A stretch of DNA of 64,000 nt from Fulvivirga sp. M361. GTDB taxonomy: Bacteria > Bacteroidota > Bacteroidia > Cytophagales > Cyclobacteriaceae. The notes under the pieces are model-generated. The model was not told where the DNA came from and searched no databases. It worked only from the letters and a program-made list of their open reading frames with translations. The DNA lies in the NCBI RefSeq assembly GCF_007097395.1, contig NZ_VKDC01000008.1:124001-188000 (forward strand), read 5' to 3'. Below are positions 7,129 to 15,711 of this stretch, piece by piece; the first letter of the stretch is position 1; every line of letters starts with the position of its first letter. The translations under genes were made by a program, and so were the position numbers.

Positions 7129-9009
7129 ATGCATCACCATCATCTCATTTTCTTACTATTACTCGCCAGTCCTTCGTTCTCACAAGACTTTCAAGAGCGG
7201 GCCTGCAAGACTTCTATCAAAGAAGTAACTATTTTTCTCAACAGCGCCCAAATCACCCGTAACGGGAAGGTCACTGTGCCAAAAGGTAAATCAACCCTTG
7301 TGGTTAAGTCTTTATCACCCTACCTGGATGACAAGAGCATTCAGGTAAAAGCCAGTGAAGGGTTCACCATTTTATCGGTTAATCATAAATTCAATTACCT
7401 GGATCGTTTGAGGCGAACTAAAAAGACTGACAGCTTAACAAAGGTGATGAAGTCCCTGGACCTCGATATTGCCGTAAATCATTCCCGCCTGGATGTATTG
7501 AAAGAAAAGCAGAGCTTACTGAATGAGAATAAGAATTTAGGTGGTCAAAACTCCGGGGCTTCCTTAACCCAATTAAAACAGGCCATTGAATTCTATGAGA
7601 AGGAACTTTCAGCCATTAAGGCTGACGAATTAAAGACCACACAGGAAATAGCAGCTTTAAATGAAACCCGGTCGCGAATAGAAAAGGAAATGTCAGAAGT
7701 TAAAAATAGCGATGAATTACCTAGTGGTGAAATTCATATAAGAATTGAATCCGAGAGAGAAATTAATGGGAACTTCACTATTACTTACGTAGTTACCAAC
7801 ACCGGGTGGTATCCAAAGTATGATGTGCGAGTCAAAACCATAGAACAACCTCTTCAACTTAACTATAAGGCAGAAGTTTTTCAAAATACCGGGGTAGATT
7901 GGAAAAATGTTAAACTGCGGTTTTCAAACGGTGATCCCAATCAAAGTGGGTTAGCCCCTGAACTAAGCACCTGGCACTTAAACTATGCCAGGAACACCAT
8001 TTACCAAAAGGGGAACTATAGTAATATTGTTCGTAATGTCGGAAATGTTTCAGGAAGAATAACAGATGAAACGGGAGGACCATTACCTGGCGCAACAGTG
8101 GTAGTAATGGGCTCAACAATAGGCACTGTGACAGATTTGCAGGGTAATTATTCTTTGACATTACCCAATGGATCAACACATATCAGTGTATCATTTGTAG
8201 GATATGTTGCCCAGGAAATACCTATCAATTCTTCTAACCTGAATATTCAGTTGGCCCCTGATGTATCTCAATTATCAGAAGTAGTAGTGACAGGTTATGA
8301 TCGCTTACAAGGACGTGCGCCAGGTGTACGTATAAGAGGAGTCAACAGTCTAAAAAAGAAGCAATTTAAAAATAGCATTTCTACCACTATCGTTGAAAAT
8401 CAAACCACGGTAGAGTTTGAAGTAGAAAAACCCTATTCGATCAAATCAAACGGAGAAAAACTATCTGTTAACTTAAAAAACCTGGAAATTGACGCACTTT
8501 ACAAGTATTATGCCGTACCTAAACTGGAGAAAGATGCCTTTCTTATTGCCGAAATAGTCGATTGGGACCAGTATAATCTGATGGAGGGAGAAGCCAACCT
8601 GTACTTTGAAGATGCCTATGTAGGCCGGTCAGTGCTGGATGCCAAAGCACTATCCGATACGCTCAGCATATCGTTAGGCAGAGATAGAAACATAGTTATT
8701 GCTCGCAAAAAGGTAGATGGATACACCAAAACAAGAACAATCGGGAGTAACGCCATAGAAGCAATAGGATATAAGATCATAGTAAGAAACAATAAATCCC
8801 AACCCATCAAACTCACTGTAATGGACCAGGCCCCTGTCTCTTCCATCAGTGATATAACTGTAACACCAGAAGAATTGTCTGATGGACAGATGAATGAAAA
8901 AACAGGAAAAATCGTATGGGAAATTACCTTAGAAAAGGGAGAGCAAAAAGAACTGAATATGGCGTACGAAGTTAAGTACCCTAAAAGAGAAAGGATTTAC
9001 CTGGAATAA
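7129..9009 (+). CDS. MuiA-family (DUF4140/DUF4139) secreted protein with an inserted SusC-like regulatory domain
   Basis: 626 residues with a signal peptide (MHHHHLIFLLLLASPSFSQ). Residues about 30-125 form the DUF4140 N-terminal domain (VTIFLNSAQITRNGKV), then a coiled coil (about 105-195), then the DUF4139 beta domain (from about 205, NTGWYPKYDVRV) to the end, as in mucoidy-inhibitor A-like proteins. DUF4139 is interrupted at about 303-405 by a carboxypeptidase-regulatory-like domain (GRITDETGGPLPGATV, SFVGY) followed by SEVVVTGYD and GRAPGVRIRG, which copy the N-terminal end of SusC-type TonB-dependent receptors. The family is envelope-associated; its biochemical role is unknown. Confidence 0.8.
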   Translation: MHHHHLIFLLLLASPSFSQDFQERACKTSIKEVTIFLNSAQITRNGKVTVPKGKSTLVVKSLSPYLDDKSIQVKASEGFTILSVNHKFNYLDRLRRTKKTDSLTKVMKSLDLDIAVNHSRLDVLKEKQSLLNENKNLGGQNSGASLTQLKQAIEFYEKELSAIKADELKTTQEIAALNETRSRIEKEMSEVKNSDELPSGEIHIRIESEREINGNFTITYVVTNTGWYPKYDVRVKTIEQPLQLNYKAEVFQNTGVDWKNVKLRFSNGDPNQSGLAPELSTWHLNYARNTIYQKGNYSNIVRNVGNVSGRITDETGGPLPGATVVVMGSTIGTVTDLQGNYSLTLPNGSTHISVSFVGYVAQEIPINSSNLNIQLAPDVSQLSEVVVTGYDRLQGRAPGVRIRGVNSLKKKQFKNSISTTIVENQTTVEFEVEKPYSIKSNGEKLSVNLKNLEIDALYKYYAVPKLEKDAFLIAEIVDWDQYNLMEGEANLYFEDAYVGRSVLDAKALSDTLSISLGRDRNIVIARKKVDGYTKTRTIGSNAIEAIGYKIIVRNNKSQPIKLTVMDQAPVSSISDITVTPEELSDGQMNEKTGKIVWEITLEKGEQKELNMAYEVKYPKRERIYLE

Positions 9010-9177
9010 CCTTTGACGCTGTCAGAATATAATCTCCAAATGACATGAGATGAACACCATCTGCACCAAAATTTTCATAGAATTGATATCTTAGCCAGAC
9101 AGATCTCTTCCATAAAACGGATAGTTAAATTGAATCAATATTCGTCTGGCGGCAATTAACAGAATCAGCAGAAATAA

Positions 9178-9765
9178 ATGGAGTCCAAACCCTTATTAGA
9201 TTATATCGGCCGGTATATTCACTTAACCAGTGATGAAGAAGCACTGTTACTCGAAAACATCTCTTATAGAAGATACCTAAAAGGGCAATACATTACTCAG
9301 CAAGGAGATATTTGCAAGCAAGAAAGTTTTGTGCTATCCGGATGCCTGAGAACATTTTACGTGGATAACGAAGGCCAGGAACATATCGTAATGTTTGCGG
9401 TGGAAAATTGGTGGACAGCTGACCTGGGAAGCTTTATCACGCAAACCCCTGCTGACTATAATGTCCAGTGCCTGGAAAATACAGAGGTAATACAGTTCTC
9501 ATACAACGATATTGAAGAGCTCTACATTAAAATCCCCAAACTGGAACGCTTTTTCCGAATTATCATCCAAAACGCGTATGTAGCATCCGAAAAGCGTATT
9601 ATTCAGAGTTTCAGCATGACAGCCAAAGAACGTTATCTCAAATTCAGAGAACAGTATCCTCAAATAGAACAACGTGTTCCACAATATATGATCGCTTCTT
9701 ACCTGGGCATTACAAAAGAGTTTCTCAGCAAGATCAGGAGCCAGTTGATCTTTGAAAACGAATAA
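9178..9765 (+). CDS. Crp/Fnr family transcriptional regulator
   Basis: 195 residues. The N-terminal cyclic-nucleotide-binding-like beta roll (about 20-115; KGQYITQQGD, SGCLRTFYVDNEGQEHIV) is followed by a dimer helix and a C-terminal HTH (about 150-190; QYMIASYLGITKEFLSKIRSQL). The canonical phosphate-binding R-x-A of true CRP is not visible, and no N-terminal Cys cluster of FNR is present, so the signal is unknown. It precedes the SnoaL-like and YceI genes by 94 bases in the same direction and may control them. Confidence 0.85.
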   Translation: MESKPLLDYIGRYIHLTSDEEALLLENISYRRYLKGQYITQQGDICKQESFVLSGCLRTFYVDNEGQEHIVMFAVENWWTADLGSFITQTPADYNVQCLENTEVIQFSYNDIEELYIKIPKLERFFRIIIQNAYVASEKRIIQSFSMTAKERYLKFREQYPQIEQRVPQYMIASYLGITKEFLSKIRSQLIFENE

Positions 9766-9830
9766 TGTTAATCTAGTTTAACTTCCTTTTTTAATATAGT
9801 TCATTTCATAGCCATTATGGGAGGCCCAAC

Positions 9831-9842
9831 TTTGTGTCATCA
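9831..9842 (+). promoter_or_regulatory. Shared promoter-proximal 12-mer TTTGTGTCATCA (copy 1)
   Basis: TTTGTGTCATCA occurs here, 17 bases before the SnoaL-like gene, and again exactly at 12426-12437 before the CPVC thioredoxin-like gene. The first four bases match the TTTG end of the Bacteroidota -7 element (here CAACTTTG). It may be a shared promoter with a conserved start region, or a chance match. Confidence 0.3.
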
Positions 9843-9859
9843 CATAATAAGAAAGAATC

Positions 9860-10213
9860 ATGGCAACGTTATTAGAAAAAATCAGTGACCTGAATGACCT
9901 CATCCTTCAGGGTAAGGCAATGGAGGCCTTTGAAAAGTACTATCATGAAGATGTAGTAATGCAGGAAAATGAAAATGAACCTGTACTGGGAAAGGACGCT
10001 AATCGTAAGCGAGAGGAAGAATTTTTTGGCTCTATTACTGAATTCCGAGGCGCCAGCCCATTAAAGGTAACGGTAGGTGAAGGTACCACTATGGTAGAAT
10101 GGCATTTCGATTACACACATAAGGATTGGGGGGAGAGAAACTACACTCAAGTATGTGTACAAGAGTGGAAAGACGGATTGATCGCTAAAGAAAAATTTTA
10201 TTACGCTAACTAA
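9860..10213 (+). CDS. SnoaL-like (NTF2-fold) protein
   Basis: 117 residues. The pattern is an N-terminal helix (MATLLEKISDLNDLILQGKAM), then EAFEKYYHEDVVMQENENEP, then a beta sheet ending VQEWKDGLIAKEKFYY, which matches SnoaL/NTF2-like proteins. No signal peptide is present. It lies 8 bases before the YceI gene, so it is co-transcribed with it. The family holds isomerases, cyclases and binding proteins, and the substrate here is unknown. Confidence 0.75.
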   Translation: MATLLEKISDLNDLILQGKAMEAFEKYYHEDVVMQENENEPVLGKDANRKREEEFFGSITEFRGASPLKVTVGEGTTMVEWHFDYTHKDWGERNYTQVCVQEWKDGLIAKEKFYYAN

Positions 10214-10221
10214 TCTTTAAC

Positions 10222-10818
10222 ATGAACTACCCAAGTAAAAAAATAACTATTGTGGCTGTTGCGGTGCTATTATCCATAGGAGCAGTTGCGCAAAGTACTA
10301 ACTGGAAAGTAGACCCCAGTCATTCGTCCATTGGTTTTTCAATAGACCACATGGTGATCTCAGAAACAGTAGGTGAATTCAATGCCTATGACATGATCGT
10401 AAAATCAAATAAAGATGATTTTACAGACGCACAATTTGAAGTAACCATCCAAACCGGTAGTATCGACACGAAAGATGAAAAAAGAGATGGCCACTTAAAG
10501 TCTGCCGACTTTTTTGATGCAGAAAAGTACCCTACCATAACGTTCAAAGGTAAAAAGCTACAAAAAGTAGAAGGCAATAAATATAAAGTTACCGGCCTGC
10601 TCACTATGCACGGTATCACCAAAGAGGTGACGCTGGATGCAAAATTCGGAGGGACCGTTAAAGATCCGTGGGGAGGTACTCGTGCCGGATTAAAAATATG
10701 GGGTGAAGTAGATCGATATGATTATGACCTGAAATATAATTCAGTGCTGGAAGCAGGTGGCCTGGCTATCGGACAGGAAGTAAGGATAGAATGTAGAATA
10801 GAGTTGGTAAAAGGGTAA
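10222..10818 (+). CDS. YceI-family periplasmic lipid-binding protein
   Basis: 198 residues with a cleavable signal peptide ending GAVAQ. The mature part starts NWKVDPSHSSIGFSIDHMV, the hallmark of YceI, and continues with DGHLKSADFFDAEKYPTITF and GLLTMHGITKEVTLD. The fold is a lipocalin-like barrel that binds isoprenoid-type lipids in the known structures. Length fits the family. It is second in an operon with the SnoaL-like gene, and the Crp/Fnr gene lies upstream. A hairpin terminator follows at 10845-10893. Confidence 0.9.
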   Translation: MNYPSKKITIVAVAVLLSIGAVAQSTNWKVDPSHSSIGFSIDHMVISETVGEFNAYDMIVKSNKDDFTDAQFEVTIQTGSIDTKDEKRDGHLKSADFFDAEKYPTITFKGKKLQKVEGNKYKVTGLLTMHGITKEVTLDAKFGGTVKDPWGGTRAGLKIWGEVDRYDYDLKYNSVLEAGGLAIGQEVRIECRIELVKG

Positions 10819-10844
10819 TTCTGTAGTAGCTACAGCTGTACCGG

Positions 10845-10893
10845 ACCCTATAAAGATTGTTTCAAAAGTAGGTTGAGACATCCTTTATAGGGT
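10845..10893 (+). terminator. Hairpin after the YceI gene
   Basis: ACCCTATAAAG at 10845-10855 pairs with CTTTATAGGGT at 10883-10893. Inner bases (GATTGTTTCA against TGAGACATC) extend the stem with small bulges, and a T-rich stretch follows. It lies 27 bases after the YceI stop. Confidence 0.55.
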
Positions 10894-11021
10894 TTATCAA
10901 TTTAAAACCATCCCTTTAGCTTAATACTTCATACCCGTCTTTCCTGACATAATCATAATGTAGCCACAGGTCACTCCTGACTAAAACTAATAGCCGTCAA
11001 AGAGCAGGCGGCATAACCTAT

Positions 11022-11564
11022 TTAAAGGTTAAAATTATATCCTACAACGATCAGTACCGGCCACGCTTCCGTGAATTCAGCAATTCTGGGATCATTCTTA
11101 ATGGCATCTTGCTGGTCTTTGAAACTCGTTGACGTAATAGGGACAAGCAAGCCAAAATCCCAAAAGTTCCCTTCCCTTTTCAGAGAATTCACTTTAACCC
11201 CCAGGCCAAATGAAGGTCCGATATATACCTCATCATATTCAGATAACCCTTCAACTTTTATAGCAGCATTCGTACCTACCATACCGGTAAAGTAAAACTC
11301 AGTCTGTTTCGTACTTGGAAGTGAATATTGCAATCCGATATTATATCCAACACCGGCTATCATATAGCCTAATCCACCAAATACATTGAAATGATCTGCC
11401 AGATTAAGCCCCAACCTTGCCCCGATAGAACCGTATTGTAATCCCAGGCCTAAACCCAGCGAGGCCTCTCCTTTTTGTGAGCTTTTATGAATATCCTGCG
11501 CACTTAAAGGTAATGAGACACTTAACGTTAAGAACAGAAAAATAGCTAGTACAATTGTCCGCAT
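11022..11564 (-). CDS. Outer-membrane beta-barrel protein
   Basis: 180 residues with a signal peptide (MRTIVLAIFLFLTLSVSLPLSAQ). The mature part alternates Gly-rich amphipathic strands (GLGLGLQYGSIGARLGLNL, FNVFGGLGYMIAGVGYNIGLQYS) and ends VVGYNFNL with a terminal hydrophobic pattern suited to BAM insertion. The small 8-strand OmpA/OprF-like barrel type is likely. It lies 16 bases downstream of the DUF2846-like gene in the same direction, so the two are probably co-transcribed. Confidence 0.75.
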   Translation of the reverse strand: MRTIVLAIFLFLTLSVSLPLSAQDIHKSSQKGEASLGLGLGLQYGSIGARLGLNLADHFNVFGGLGYMIAGVGYNIGLQYSLPSTKQTEFYFTGMVGTNAAIKVEGLSEYDEVYIGPSFGLGVKVNSLKREGNFWDFGLLVPITSTSFKDQQDAIKNDPRIAEFTEAWPVLIVVGYNFNL

Positions 11565-11580
11565 AAGTATGTGATTGGTT

Positions 11581-12129
11581 TTAGTTATGACTCATTTCAG
11601 ACTGTAACTTCGGAAATTCCTTCCCATTTCTCTTGTCACGGTTGTATTTTGTAAGCCCATTTTTAATAAAAAATGCAAGCTCTTCCTCCTCTTCATTTTT
11701 TGATGCTGAGTTAACAATCAGTTTAGGTTCTTTATTCAATAGCCTGGATATTTTCCGGAGAGTTTTTTCATCTTCTCTCTTAACAGGAAATAATTTGACA
11801 GCAGCTTTCATTGCACCCATGGTAGGCCTGACCTCGACCAGGTATACTTTATCAGGCGCCAGATCCGCTTCAATAAATCGCCTGTTTTCTGCTGCTACCC
11901 AAAACACGTGTGGCCCCGGATCACATTCATAAATCATGTAATTCTTATTGCTGAATTTCCCGAGGTATTTTTCACTATCAAAATACTTAAAATTGATCAA
12001 TGCTCCGGTACCGGAGGTCCTAAGGAAGTAAACGATACTTTTTCCATCTGAGGGCAGATTATAATTTTGTGCGTTTAAAAAAGAACCGATCGATAACGAT
12101 AGCGTGAGGAATAAAAGAGTTGGCCTCAT
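11581..12129 (-). CDS. Secreted DUF2846-like protein
   Basis: 182 residues from the ATG ending at 12129 (MRPTLLFLTLSLSIGSFLNAQ, a good signal peptide); a start seven codons upstream at 12150 is less likely because it lengthens the n-region. Residues about 30-115 have the DUF2846 pattern: IVYFLRTSGTG, LGKFSNKNYMIYECDPGPHVF, then APDKVYLVEVRP. A Lys/Glu-rich helical tail follows. The family is periplasmic or lipoprotein-like with no known activity. It pairs with the outer-membrane barrel gene downstream. Confidence 0.6.
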   Translation of the reverse strand: MRPTLLFLTLSLSIGSFLNAQNYNLPSDGKSIVYFLRTSGTGALINFKYFDSEKYLGKFSNKNYMIYECDPGPHVFWVAAENRRFIEADLAPDKVYLVEVRPTMGAMKAAVKLFPVKREDEKTLRKISRLLNKEPKLIVNSASKNEEEEELAFFIKNGLTKYNRDKRNGKEFPKLQSEMSHN

Positions 12130-12467
12130 TTCAGTAAAGTATGTACACAAGGAACGAATATATTATGACAATGAAAAGTCCTGAAACCAGAAAAATACTC
12201 AGTAAGTAGGGTATTAAGATTTTATTTCATGAATGAGTCATAAAACTTTGCCTGCTAATTATTGCCAACTGCCTACTGATCGAATTATACTGATCATAAT
12301 AAACACCATGCATGATGTACGTCCGGTACGTCATTGAATCATTAACTCAACACCTGTTTTCTATCACCAGGCCGCGTGATTAAAAAAAGTTACTTTATTT
12401 TTTATAGTTAGGATTCCTTACTATATTTGTGTCATCAAAAAGTAATGACCATTTAAAACATTAAAAA
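12130..12467. other. AT-rich divergent intergenic region
   Basis: About 340 bases between two divergent genes. No coding frame of note and no RNA gene recognised. It must hold the promoters of both neighbours; a plus-strand candidate is listed separately. Confidence 0.5.
12422..12437 (+). promoter_or_regulatory. Promoter -7 element TATATTTG and shared 12-mer (copy 2)
   Basis: TATATTTG at 12422-12429 is a perfect TAnnTTTG, the Bacteroidota -7 element, 38 bases before the next ATG. The TTTG begins the 12-mer TTTGTGTCATCA (12426-12437) that also precedes the SnoaL-like gene at 9831. No clear TTG is found at the -33 distance; only T-rich sequence is there. Confidence 0.45.
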
Positions 12468-12701
12468 ATGAGTAAATCAATTTTCTATCACGCAGGATGT
12501 CCGGTCTGCATAAGTGCAGAACACGACATCATCGGTCTAGTAGGTGAATCAAACGTAGAAGTGGTCCATTTAGGAGAGGACAGGGACAGAATCAATGAAG
12601 CGGAAAAAGCCGGGGTCAAATCGGTACCTGCCTTGCTGACACCTAATGGTAATGTATTGCACCTCAATTTTGGGGCATCCATGGAGGACGTAAAAAGATA
12701 A
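12468..12701 (+). CDS. Small thioredoxin/glutaredoxin-like protein with CPVC motif
   Basis: 77 residues, a minimal thioredoxin fold. It has IFYHAGCPVCISAEHDI with the redox pair C11-P-V-C14, and the cis-proline loop GVKSVPALL at about residues 50-57. No signal peptide is present, so it is cytoplasmic. The CPxC type suggests a glutaredoxin-like reductase. It precedes the DUF2024 gene and a MarR gene that both carry paired cysteines, hinting at a thiol-linked set. The function of the set is not known. Confidence 0.75.
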   Translation: MSKSIFYHAGCPVCISAEHDIIGLVGESNVEVVHLGEDRDRINEAEKAGVKSVPALLTPNGNVLHLNFGASMEDVKR

Positions 12702-12798
12702 AAAAATTTCCCTTATTTGATTAGGAATCCCACCTACATTCCTGACCAAATACTTTGATCAGTTATCTATCTTATTCAATGAACCTTAATCAATACCT

Positions 12799-13062
12799 AT
12801 GAGAGTAGCAGTTTGGGACACTTATGTAAACAGAAAAGACGGACAGGTTATGCATTTCGACATCCTGGTACCGGACACGTTAACAGATGAAAATGAAATA
12901 TTTGAATTCGGTAAAGCTTATCTAAGGAATAAGGCTTTTGAAACGGAGGATATTAGCGCTGAAAAATGTAGCTTTTGTCATATCGCACAGGCACCTCAGC
13001 ATGTTGTAGATTCAATTACCTTATCAGGTTATCACATCATTGAAATGGAAAATTGCCTGTGA
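12799..13062 (+). CDS. DUF2024 family protein
   Basis: 87 residues. The start MRVAVWDTYVNRKDG and VMHFDILVPDTL is the DUF2024 signature, and the family length is about 85-90. A CSFCH pair lies at about residues 54-58 and a further Cys near the end. It is cytoplasmic, of unknown function. It lies 97 bases after the CPVC protein and 28 bases before the MarR gene, in the same direction. Confidence 0.85.
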   Translation: MRVAVWDTYVNRKDGQVMHFDILVPDTLTDENEIFEFGKAYLRNKAFETEDISAEKCSFCHIAQAPQHVVDSITLSGYHIIEMENCL

Positions 13063-13138
13063 TTAGTTTCCTGACTTAATTTAACCCAGGATGACTAACT
13101 TTGTCAATGCAGGTGGCCACTCCATAAGCTTTTTCAGC

Positions 13139-13762
13139 ATGAAAGACAGTATATTTAACTTAGAAGCTCAACAACTGAATACCAGTAGCAAGATTGTTGT
13201 CGGCCTTGAGCGCATTTCCGAAGCTTTTAAGGTACTGCTATGGAAACAGGCAAAAACCCTGGGGTTAAGCCCCATTCAGATTCAGTTACTCATTTTCATA
13301 GCCTTTCATAAATATGAATTGTGCAATGTAAGCCATTTGGCTAAAGAGTTTAACGTCACAAAAGCCACCGTAAGTGATGCGGTAAAGGTGCTGGATAAAA
13401 AAGGGTTGATCATCAAGACCCACTCATCCACGGACAGTAGAAGTTATATCATAACACTCTCATCCAAAGGCAAACAGATCGTGAACCAAACGAATAGCTT
13501 TGCTGATCCTATAAAAAGTGTACTGGAAAACGTAAACAAAACTGACCTGGATCAGCTATATGGCACACTTACTCAATTGATCTACGGACTGAATCGCTCA
13601 GGTATCCTTGATGTTCAACGGACTTGCTATGGATGTCAATTCTATGAAAAGAAAGAACGGGATCATTATTGTCACCTTTTAAAGAAGAAACTCTTCACTA
13701 ACGAGATACGTTTGGATTGTCCGGAATACAATGAAAAGCCAACTGGTAATGAAGCATCCTGA
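13139..13762 (+). CDS. MarR-family regulator with C-terminal cysteine cluster
   Basis: 207 residues from ATG 13139; an earlier ATG at 13091 adds 16 residues. The winged HTH of MarR occupies about 20-150: SPIQIQLLIFIAFH, then the recognition helix NVTKATVSDAVKVLDKKGLI, then the wing SSTDSRSYIITLSSKG. After the dimer helices comes an extra tail of about 45 residues with CYGCQFY, HYCHLL and DCPEY, a CxxC plus two Cys and His that could bind a metal, an Fe-S cluster or act as a thiol switch. It is last in the CPVC/DUF2024/MarR run and could be its regulator. The metal role is inferred. Confidence 0.8.
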   Translation: MKDSIFNLEAQQLNTSSKIVVGLERISEAFKVLLWKQAKTLGLSPIQIQLLIFIAFHKYELCNVSHLAKEFNVTKATVSDAVKVLDKKGLIIKTHSSTDSRSYIITLSSKGKQIVNQTNSFADPIKSVLENVNKTDLDQLYGTLTQLIYGLNRSGILDVQRTCYGCQFYEKKERDHYCHLLKKKLFTNEIRLDCPEYNEKPTGNEAS

Positions 13763-13807
13763 AGATAGCTCGAATAAACGACTGGAAACTCAACTTAAAA
13801 TCAAAAA

Positions 13808-14572
13808 ATGTCAATAACAAAAGAATCAGAACTCACCGGTATGAAGAAGGTCAGTGAGGCCGTTGGTACTACGCTTAAGCTAATGAGAAAGTACACCAAG
13901 CCTGGTATGACCACAAAGGAGTTAGATAGCTATGGCAAGATGCTTTTACAAAGTTTTGGTGCAAGACCTGCTCCAAAGATCACCTATAACTTCCCAGGCT
14001 GGACGTGTATCAGCGTAAACAACGAAATCGCACATGGTATTCCTTCCAGTAACACGTGGCTGTCAGAGGGTGACCTCATAAATATTGATGTTTCTGCCGA
14101 GTTAAACGGGTTTTGGGCTGACAATGGCAGTTCATTTGTATTAGGAACAGATGTTAACAGGCATCAACCCCTGGTAGACACCTCCAGAAGGATCCTACTG
14201 GACACGATCCAAAATATCAAAGGAGGTGTCAAAATTGCTGATATCGGCCATTTTATAGAGATGCATTCCAGAGCTTCAGGATTTAAAGTAATCAAAAACC
14301 TGGCCGGCCATGGAATAGGAAGAAAACTACATGAAGCCCCTGAAGACATTCTGAATTACCGGGAAAAACGCAACAAACAACGCTTCAGAAAGAATTCTGT
14401 AGTAGCAATTGAAACATTCATTTCCACAAAGTCTAACTATGCGATCGAATCAAATGACGGGTGGACTTTAGTGGGAAATAAGGGAGGGTTTGTTGCCCAA
14501 CATGAACATACGATCCTCATTACTGACAATAAACCTGTCATACTCACTGCAGCCAACGGCATTTGGGATTGA
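13808..14572 (+). CDS. map: Type I methionine aminopeptidase
   Basis: 254 residues, the normal type I length without an N-terminal extension. It removes the initiator Met from nascent proteins in the cytoplasm. The five metal ligands are visible: Asp in INIDVSAEL, Asp in GFWADNGSSF, His in LAGHGIGR, Glu in VAIETFIS, and Glu in QHEHTIL. The second ligand motif reads DNG rather than the usual DTA/DTG. The gene is not in a ribosomal-protein context (infC/rpsM), so it is more likely an accessory paralogue than the housekeeping copy, which would be elsewhere. Confidence 0.88.
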   Translation: MSITKESELTGMKKVSEAVGTTLKLMRKYTKPGMTTKELDSYGKMLLQSFGARPAPKITYNFPGWTCISVNNEIAHGIPSSNTWLSEGDLINIDVSAELNGFWADNGSSFVLGTDVNRHQPLVDTSRRILLDTIQNIKGGVKIADIGHFIEMHSRASGFKVIKNLAGHGIGRKLHEAPEDILNYREKRNKQRFRKNSVVAIETFISTKSNYAIESNDGWTLVGNKGGFVAQHEHTILITDNKPVILTAANGIWD

Positions 14573-14701
14573 AAAATAAATGTCAAACGCTATTGCTGCC
14601 CTAAAACACTACAAGTGATAACATAAAAAAGAACGGAGGCTTTAAAAATGTTCCCGGACTTTCACGAACATAAATAGAGCATATTATCTCAAAACAGTAG
14701 C

Positions 14702-15184
14702 ATGAGCAACAAAATAAAACAATACATTGAAGAGTGTAATACCATTTTCAATGGCGATCCATGGCATGGCGGCGGATCATTATTACAAAAACTAAACAGC
14801 ATGGATCATAGGTATATAAATGACAAATGTATTTGTTCTGCTAATTCCATAGTCCGTTTAGTGGCACATCTCATTCGCTGGAAGGTATTCACTTTAAAAA
14901 AACTTCAGGGTGATATGAATTTCAAAATTGAACTAAACAGTACGGAGGATTGGCCTGATATACACATCTCTTCAGAGACAGAATGGTTCAACCTAATAGA
15001 GGATTTGACAAACACGCAGGAACAATTGATAGGTGAATTAGAAAATATGGCTTTTGAGAAGTTGGATGATATAGTACCAGGAGAAAATTATAGTCACGGC
15101 TATTTGATCTCAGGGATCATACAGCATGACGTTTATCATCTTGGTCAGATCCAATTGATTTACAATACCGTAAGCAAAGCTTGA
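14702..15184 (+). CDS. DinB-like putative metal-dependent protein
   Basis: 160 residues, a four-helix bundle of DinB/YfiT type. Potential metal ligands are the His in RLVAHLIRWK (helix 2) and the pair in QHDVYHLGQI (helix 4), with the family spacing HxxxH. DinB-like proteins act as thiol-dependent transferases or have unknown roles. It lies 60 bases before the RidA gene in the same direction and may share its transcript. Confidence 0.75.
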   Translation: MSNKIKQYIEECNTIFNGDPWHGGGSLLQKLNSMDHRYINDKCICSANSIVRLVAHLIRWKVFTLKKLQGDMNFKIELNSTEDWPDIHISSETEWFNLIEDLTNTQEQLIGELENMAFEKLDDIVPGENYSHGYLISGIIQHDVYHLGQIQLIYNTVSKA

Positions 15185-15244
15185 ACTAAATCAAAAGCAC
15201 TTGGTGTTATGGGATTCATATCACCATTCTATCCATAAGCAGCT

Positions 15245-15706
15245 ATGCAGCCACTCAAAAACCTAAAAGATCTGGGTATTGAACTTCCCGGACTTTCAAC
15301 ACCGGGAGGATCATACTCCTCGGTCAATATTCGTAAAAACATTGCTTATATTGCTATTCAATTCCCTATAAAGAACGAAGAATACCTCTACCGGGGAAGG
15401 TTTGGCACTGAGTTGTCTACAGAAGATGGCTATAAGGCAATGGAGTTATGTGCTTTGAATGTGCTTGCCCAGGTTCAGGAAAAGGTCGGATTTGAACAGA
15501 TCATCGGGCTGAATCATATAGATGCCTACTATCAATCCGACGGGAATTGGGATGATGGTCCAAAAGTGGTAAATGGAGCATCAGACCTGTTTGTAAATGT
15601 ACTGGAAGAACGTGGAAAGCACTCCCGGGCTATATTCGGAGTGCATCAGCTGCCACGCAATTTTAGCGTTGGACTTACTTCTACTTTCACCATTAAACAT
15701 AACTAA
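15245..15706 (+). CDS. RidA/YjgF-family protein
   Basis: 153 residues. The chorismate-mutase-like trimer fold is indicated by PGGSYSSVNIRKNIAYIAIQFP near the start, then ALNVLAQVQEKVG, and the C-terminal GKHSRAIFGVHQLPRNFSV. This is the longer RidA-related subgroup (about 150 residues) and not canonical RidA of about 128, so 2-iminoacid deaminase activity is not assured. It lies five bases before the uracil-DNA glycosylase-like gene, so they are co-transcribed. Confidence 0.75.
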   Translation: MQPLKNLKDLGIELPGLSTPGGSYSSVNIRKNIAYIAIQFPIKNEEYLYRGRFGTELSTEDGYKAMELCALNVLAQVQEKVGFEQIIGLNHIDAYYQSDGNWDDGPKVVNGASDLFVNVLEERGKHSRAIFGVHQLPRNFSVGLTSTFTIKHN

Positions 15707-15711
15707 GCGTC

